DNA of 64,000 nt, from assembly GCA_951799405.1 (NCBI GenBank), contig OX637333.1:29904785-29968784 (forward strand), written 5' to 3'. Below the pieces are notes generated by a model. The model saw only the letters and a program-made list of their open reading frames with translations, had not been told where the DNA came from and searched no databases. A program made the translations under genes and the position numbers. The first letter of the stretch is position 1; every line of letters begins with the position of its first letter. The DNA is from Agapetus fuscipes. Taxonomy: Eukaryota; Arthropoda; Insecta; Trichoptera; Glossosomatidae. Positions 60,771 to 64,000 of the stretch are shown piece after piece.

Positions 60771-62021
60771 CACACCGATCACAGGGTCTCTGATATTCAA
60801 TCTGGCTTTATGCCAGGACGAGGTTGTGTGGACCAAATCTTTACTCTCAGACAGATTGTTGAAAAACATCTGGCTGTGGGGAGGGTGGTCTACGCAGCAT
60901 TCGTAGATCTTGAGAGGGCCTTTGACTCGGTGGACAGATGTATGCTGTGGAATGTTCTCAGGAAGTACGGTGTGAATGATAATCTTCTGAATGTGATACG
61001 TGCCATCTATGAAAATAGTTCGGCATGTGTAAGAGTGGATGGGAGATATAGTGACTGGTTTGATGTATATAAGGGAGTGAGGCAAGGCTGCGTGATGAGT
61101 CCATGGTTGTTTAATATAATCATGGACAGTTGCATAAAAGAAGCTGGAATATCAGAGAGCGGAGTGAAAGTGGGTGAAACAAGAGTTGGAGTACTTCTTT
61201 ATGCTGATGATGCTATAGTTTTAGCTGACTCGGCGGAGGAACTCCAAACGATGTTAACCAAACTAAATGATGCATTTTGTAAGAATAGCTTGAAAGTAAA
61301 TGCGAATAAGACAAAAGTATTAGTTTTTGACAGGAATGAAGTATGTGAGGAACTTACAATTAATTTGAATGGAATAAAAGTTGAAGTAGTGAATGAGTTT
61401 GACTATTTAGGAAGTAAGTTTGAGGCGAATGGTAAGATGACGAAAGAATTAGAGAAGCGTGCCAGCAAAGGAAGATGCGTGATAGGAGCGTTTGGTAGAA
61501 TAGCGAAGAATAAAAGGATACCAAAGAAAATGAAAATGGCGGTACACAATTGTATTTTGTTGCCGACCCTGATGTATGGAAGCGAGTCATGGACGTTGAA
61601 TGAAAGAGAAGTAAATAAGGTATGCACCGTAGAAATGGCCCATCTGAGAAGTATGACAGGAAAAACACTGAAAGATAGAGTGAGAAACGAATGGGTTCTA
61701 AATGAATGCGGAGTAAAAGAAAGCGTGAAAGTGAAAGTTCAAAGAAGTGTGATGCGATGGTTTGGACATATTGAAAGGATGAATGAAGACTGACTGACAA
61801 AAAGAGTGTATAAAGGGAATGTAACAGGTAAGCGTGGAAGGGGAAGACCTAGGAAACAATGGATTGATCAGATAAATGAGATTGCGAATGAATGGAATCT
61901 ACAGAGTGGAAACAAGAGAAGAGCATGCATGAAAAGAGTGATGAAATTAGATGAGATGAAAGAAGTATGCAAGGACAGAGTCAAGTGGAGGCACTTGTGT
62001 GGAGGTACTGGCCACCCCTAG
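60771..62021 (+). pseudogene. RTE-2 reverse transcriptase ORF, one stop from open
   Basis: Starts inside the RT domain at SDIQSGFMPGRGCVDQIFTL. Catalytic motifs: FVDLERAFDSVDR, GVRQGCVMSPWLFN, LLYADDAIVLADS (YADD near 61203) and LKVNANKTKVLVF, then FDYLGSKFE. The C-terminal basic region is RWFGHIERMNED, then GKRGRGRPRKQW and CGGTGHP with stop 62019-62021. The only break is TGA at 61791-61793, where RTE-1 has Arg, consistent with a CGA to TGA change. The endonuclease and start are absent through 5' truncation. Confidence 0.88.
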
Positions 62022-62054
62022 AGGAAAGGCGGCAGGATACAAGACAAGACAAGA
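60771..62054 (+). mobile_element. RTE-2 LINE, 5'-truncated
   Basis: Inserted in repeat A with 6-bp duplication CACATT (60765-60770, 62055-62060). 3' UTR of only about 33 bases and an (ACAAG)n tail. Confidence 0.82.
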
Positions 62055-62352
62055 CACATTATATGCATTCTTACAAGCAGACACGTACAAGTTCGTGCTT
62101 GCACATGCCGCATGTGAACCTAAAACATAAAAACACAAATCTCAAATGAACATACCTACACCCTGCAACTCTTGCCAACCTTCCCTGAAACAGGGGTGAC
62201 ATTGGTAAAATGAATCATTTAACATTTTGTACAGCATGGGTGGTCAGCCGCATAACAACCTATAAGTCAAGGAAAATACACAACTACCAATCAAGCTATT
62301 GATGAAACCAGTTTAAGAAAAGACAGTTGAATTTGTTGTTTCTCTCTTCCAG

Positions 62353-62666
62353 GCGACACAATGATGTCCTACTGCAACAACATGGGCAGCGGCAACTCCG
62401 GCCAACTCAACAACCTGGACAGCGGAGGCTCCCCGCTGCGGGACAACACGGGAGGAGCCGGCAGCCCGGGAGAGGCGGCTGATCATCTGTGGAGAGGAGG
62501 CAAGCAGCAGGCGGTGCCGGGGGGCTCCAGGAGTCACAGTCCTGGGGAGGGAGAGGTGTGGAGGGGGCACAGCATCGCCGCGCTGAGGCGCCGCGCTTCT
62601 GAGCTCAGCGCGCAGCCTCCGGCTTACCTGCAGCTGCCGTGTGACGCACACAACCCCGTGTACTGA
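62353..62666 (+). CDS. otp: Orthopedia, last coding exon with OAR motif
   Basis: Acceptor TTTCTCTCTTCCAG. Continues the split Cys codon: DTMMSYCNNMGSGNSGQLNN, a Gly/Ser/Pro-rich stretch, then the OAR motif VWRGHSIAALRRRASE (about 62552-62605). That motif is characteristic of otp and other paired-like factors and often tunes DNA binding. It ends NPVY with TGA at 62664-62666. The four exons add up to 299 codons plus the missing N-terminus, a normal size for Otp. No clear polyadenylation signal seen close downstream. Confidence 0.92.
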
Positions 62667-62819
62667 CTGAGCTATGAGTAAACAAGGATACACCAGAATT
62701 ACAAGTCCAGTCAACAAAATATAAGCAGGCCACTGGGTCACATCTAGCGAACGGACCATCAAAACCTGGAAAAGACAGTTGTAGTGAAGAATTCGGAAGA
62801 CAGTGGGAAGACCCAGATC
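62667..62819 (+). other. otp: otp 3' UTR start, probable
   Basis: Follows the stop codon. AT-richer, with no AATAAA in this stretch. Confidence 0.4.
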
Positions 62820-62955
62820 AAGATGGTTGGATGAAGTGATTGAAGGGGAAAGGTGTTAGACAGGCAGCAGTGTCTGTGATTGACCAAGCACCCTTGGGGT
62901 GGCTAGTGCCACTAAACGGCGCTATATAAAATTGCCCAATTCTATTATTATTATT
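62820..62955 (+). pseudogene. LINE 3' ends (GRP-x-WLDE fragment and L2-like tail)
   Basis: 62800-62845 encodes SVGRPRSRWLDEV, a basic C-terminal LINE motif. 62885-62955 (CACCCTTGGGGTGGC, AAACGGCGCTATATAAA, (ATT)n) matches the L2-like 3' end at 25305-25385. Confidence 0.5.
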
Positions 62956-62977
62956 CAGGAAATATTTTACACCTTAA

Positions 62978-63139
62978 GGCTGGTTTTAGTGTTGCGCTGA
63001 CAACACGCTGACCGTCAGCGCTGACAGCCAAATATATGAACTTGTCGCGCTGACAGCTACGCGCCATTCTAAAACGCTTCCTACAGGTTCATATATTTTG
63101 AACGGTCAGCGCGTTGTCAGCGCGACACTAAAACCAGCC
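62978..63139. mobile_element. PIF/Harbinger-like MITE, 162 bp
   Basis: GGCTGGTTTTAGTGT...CACTAAAACCAGCC, with TAA duplicated at 62975-62977 and 63140-63142. The interior has further inverted GCGCTGACA words. Confidence 0.85.
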
Positions 63140-63229
63140 TAAATAGTTGAAAGAGTGTTGATAATGATACCTACTTACCAGAAAAAAAAACAAGATGGCT
63201 TTCTAAGAAAAAAAATGAATGGATATAAT

Positions 63230-63520
63230 TGCTATGCTGTTAGACGCCTTTCCAAACCCAACAACCTCTTCTTTTTCTTCCTCAGCCTTTCTCAGTCCTC
63301 TCCTCCAATCCTCTCCATTCCTGTCCATCAGCTACTGTGTTCAGCCATCCTATGCCTGCAGTTCTCTTGATGTCCCTCAACTCAGCAACATGACAATGAT
63401 ATATCTTCAGAGAAGGTGTGTAGCATCTCACCTCACTCCATCCTCTCATCGCAGCCTGAGCCCCAGTCTCCTTCCACCTAGACATCTATTCAGAAGTTTT
63501 AAGATAAAGATGTCCTAGAA
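63230..63520 (-). other. Possible decayed LINE C-terminus
   Basis: Reverse ORF 63282-63485 includes ELRDIKRTAGIGWLN and EWRGLEERTEKG, vaguely like a LINE C-terminal basic segment. Not a confident match. Confidence 0.25.
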
Positions 63521-63775
63521 TTGAGAGATAAAAATGACACTGCAGGGCTTACTTCCAGCGTCTATTACCATGGTCCATTGTAGCTAAAGCTTCCAGACGT
63601 TTCGCCCATGTCCGCAATGGGCTTACATATTTAGCATGATATCTCGAAATAGCTTCAGTTATGATAAACCTCGGTAAAAGATCCCAAAAAAACAGTTCTC
63701 CAGTGTCAGCCACAGGCCGTGAAAGCCTTAAACTTCTTTTCAAAAGAAAAATAATAAGAATACAACAATCAGACA

Positions 63776-63942
63776 CGCTATTTTGCTAAATTCCTTACAC
63801 TTTGGATATCCATACAAGTCCGAGATAGCTAGCGCTTGCGCAAGAACTCCATAGATAAAAAAACATAGTAGGTAAATCTTATTTTTGGACACAAATCGCC
63901 AGATTGTCGCCTTAAGGTCGTAAGGAATTTAGCAGAATAGCG
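63776..63942. mobile_element. Inverted-repeat element, 167 bp
   Basis: CGCTATTTTGCTAAATTCC and the mirrored GGAATTTAGCAGAATAGCG (one mismatch, about 23-bp arms). No target duplication resolved. Confidence 0.7.
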
Positions 63943-64000
63943 CTTCAGGTGTCTGTATAGCTCACACCTCACTGACGACACGCAATGCTAATAAAACTTT

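Larger units (their letters stand above)
60723..62272 (-). repeat. Repeat A (A3) split by RTE-2
   Basis: 60723-60770 (tail side) and 62055-62272 (start side, TTCCTTGACTTATAGGTTG) join to a complete copy. Confidence 0.82.

Noticed and set aside
63549..63776. Reverse-strand ORF of 75 codons near the right end
   Set aside because: No recognisable domain, start context or splice signals. It lies between an unassigned stretch and an inverted-repeat element.

Overview
This is eukaryotic DNA, most likely from an insect and probably a moth or butterfly. The clues are spliced exons with GT-AG borders, AT-rich introns, many tRNA-derived SINEs, RTE-type LINEs, and the GTAGGTACCTA-like strings common in lepidopteran genomes. 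The taxon is an inference. There are no operons, ribosome binding sites or CRISPR arrays.

The only host gene I can support is orthopedia (otp), a Q50 paired-like homeobox gene on the + strand. Four exons are visible: 14263-14534 (homeodomain residues 1-46), 55530-55692 (residues 47-60 plus a conserved stretch), 56689-56841 (Gly/Gln/Met-rich) and 62353-62666 (C-terminus with OAR motif and stop). The reading phases join cleanly. The first exon(s) lie left of the window, so bases 1-14262 are also intron. The intron splitting the homeodomain at 46/47 is about 41 kb and is packed with nested mobile elements.

Family names used here are mine. SINE-1 has a tRNA head and interchangeable 3' modules: tail a, tail b, or a whole SINE-2. 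SINE-2 has a tRNA head containing TAGCTCAGTTGG. SINE-3 has a GGCCGAG-type tRNA head. Repeat A is a sequence of about 250 bp that proves to be the 3' end of the LINE RTE-1. RTE-2 is a second RTE-like LINE that ends right after its ORF. LINE-J and L2-like are other LINE 3' ends. DNA elements are MITE-H (hAT, 8-bp target duplications), MITE-P (terminus near GGTAAAACTGAATAAGTG), MITE-G (termini CGTCTCC or TCGCT, then a CTTGTTTGCC-like block), a deleted hAT with a transposase remnant, and mariner-like, PIF/Harbinger-like and other inverted-repeat elements. Solo LTRs are also present.

Layout: 1-14 kb is intron with SINEs, a 5S rRNA-like sequence, a truncated RTE-1 and hAT remnants. 14.3 kb holds the first visible otp exon. 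15-41 kb is a mosaic of SINE-1/2, repeat A and MITEs, with a few GC-rich unique islands that may be regulatory. 41-44.6 kb holds the longest RTE-1. 49-53 kb holds tandem arrays and a solo LTR. 54-57 kb holds an L2-like LINE, a tandemly repeated splice acceptor and two otp exons. 59-60 kb holds short phased arrays and a 77-bp-arm palindrome. 60.7-62.3 kb holds RTE-2 inside repeat A. The last otp exon and 3' flank complete the window.

The most unusual points are: three decoy copies of the otp homeobox splice acceptor directly upstream of the real one; a SINE family whose 3' modules change at one breakpoint, two of the modules matching the 3' ends of LINEs in this same window; GNA-triloop hairpins ending in CTAG|T at two loci; and fold-back elements with a hammerhead-like CTGAAGA...CGAAA core.
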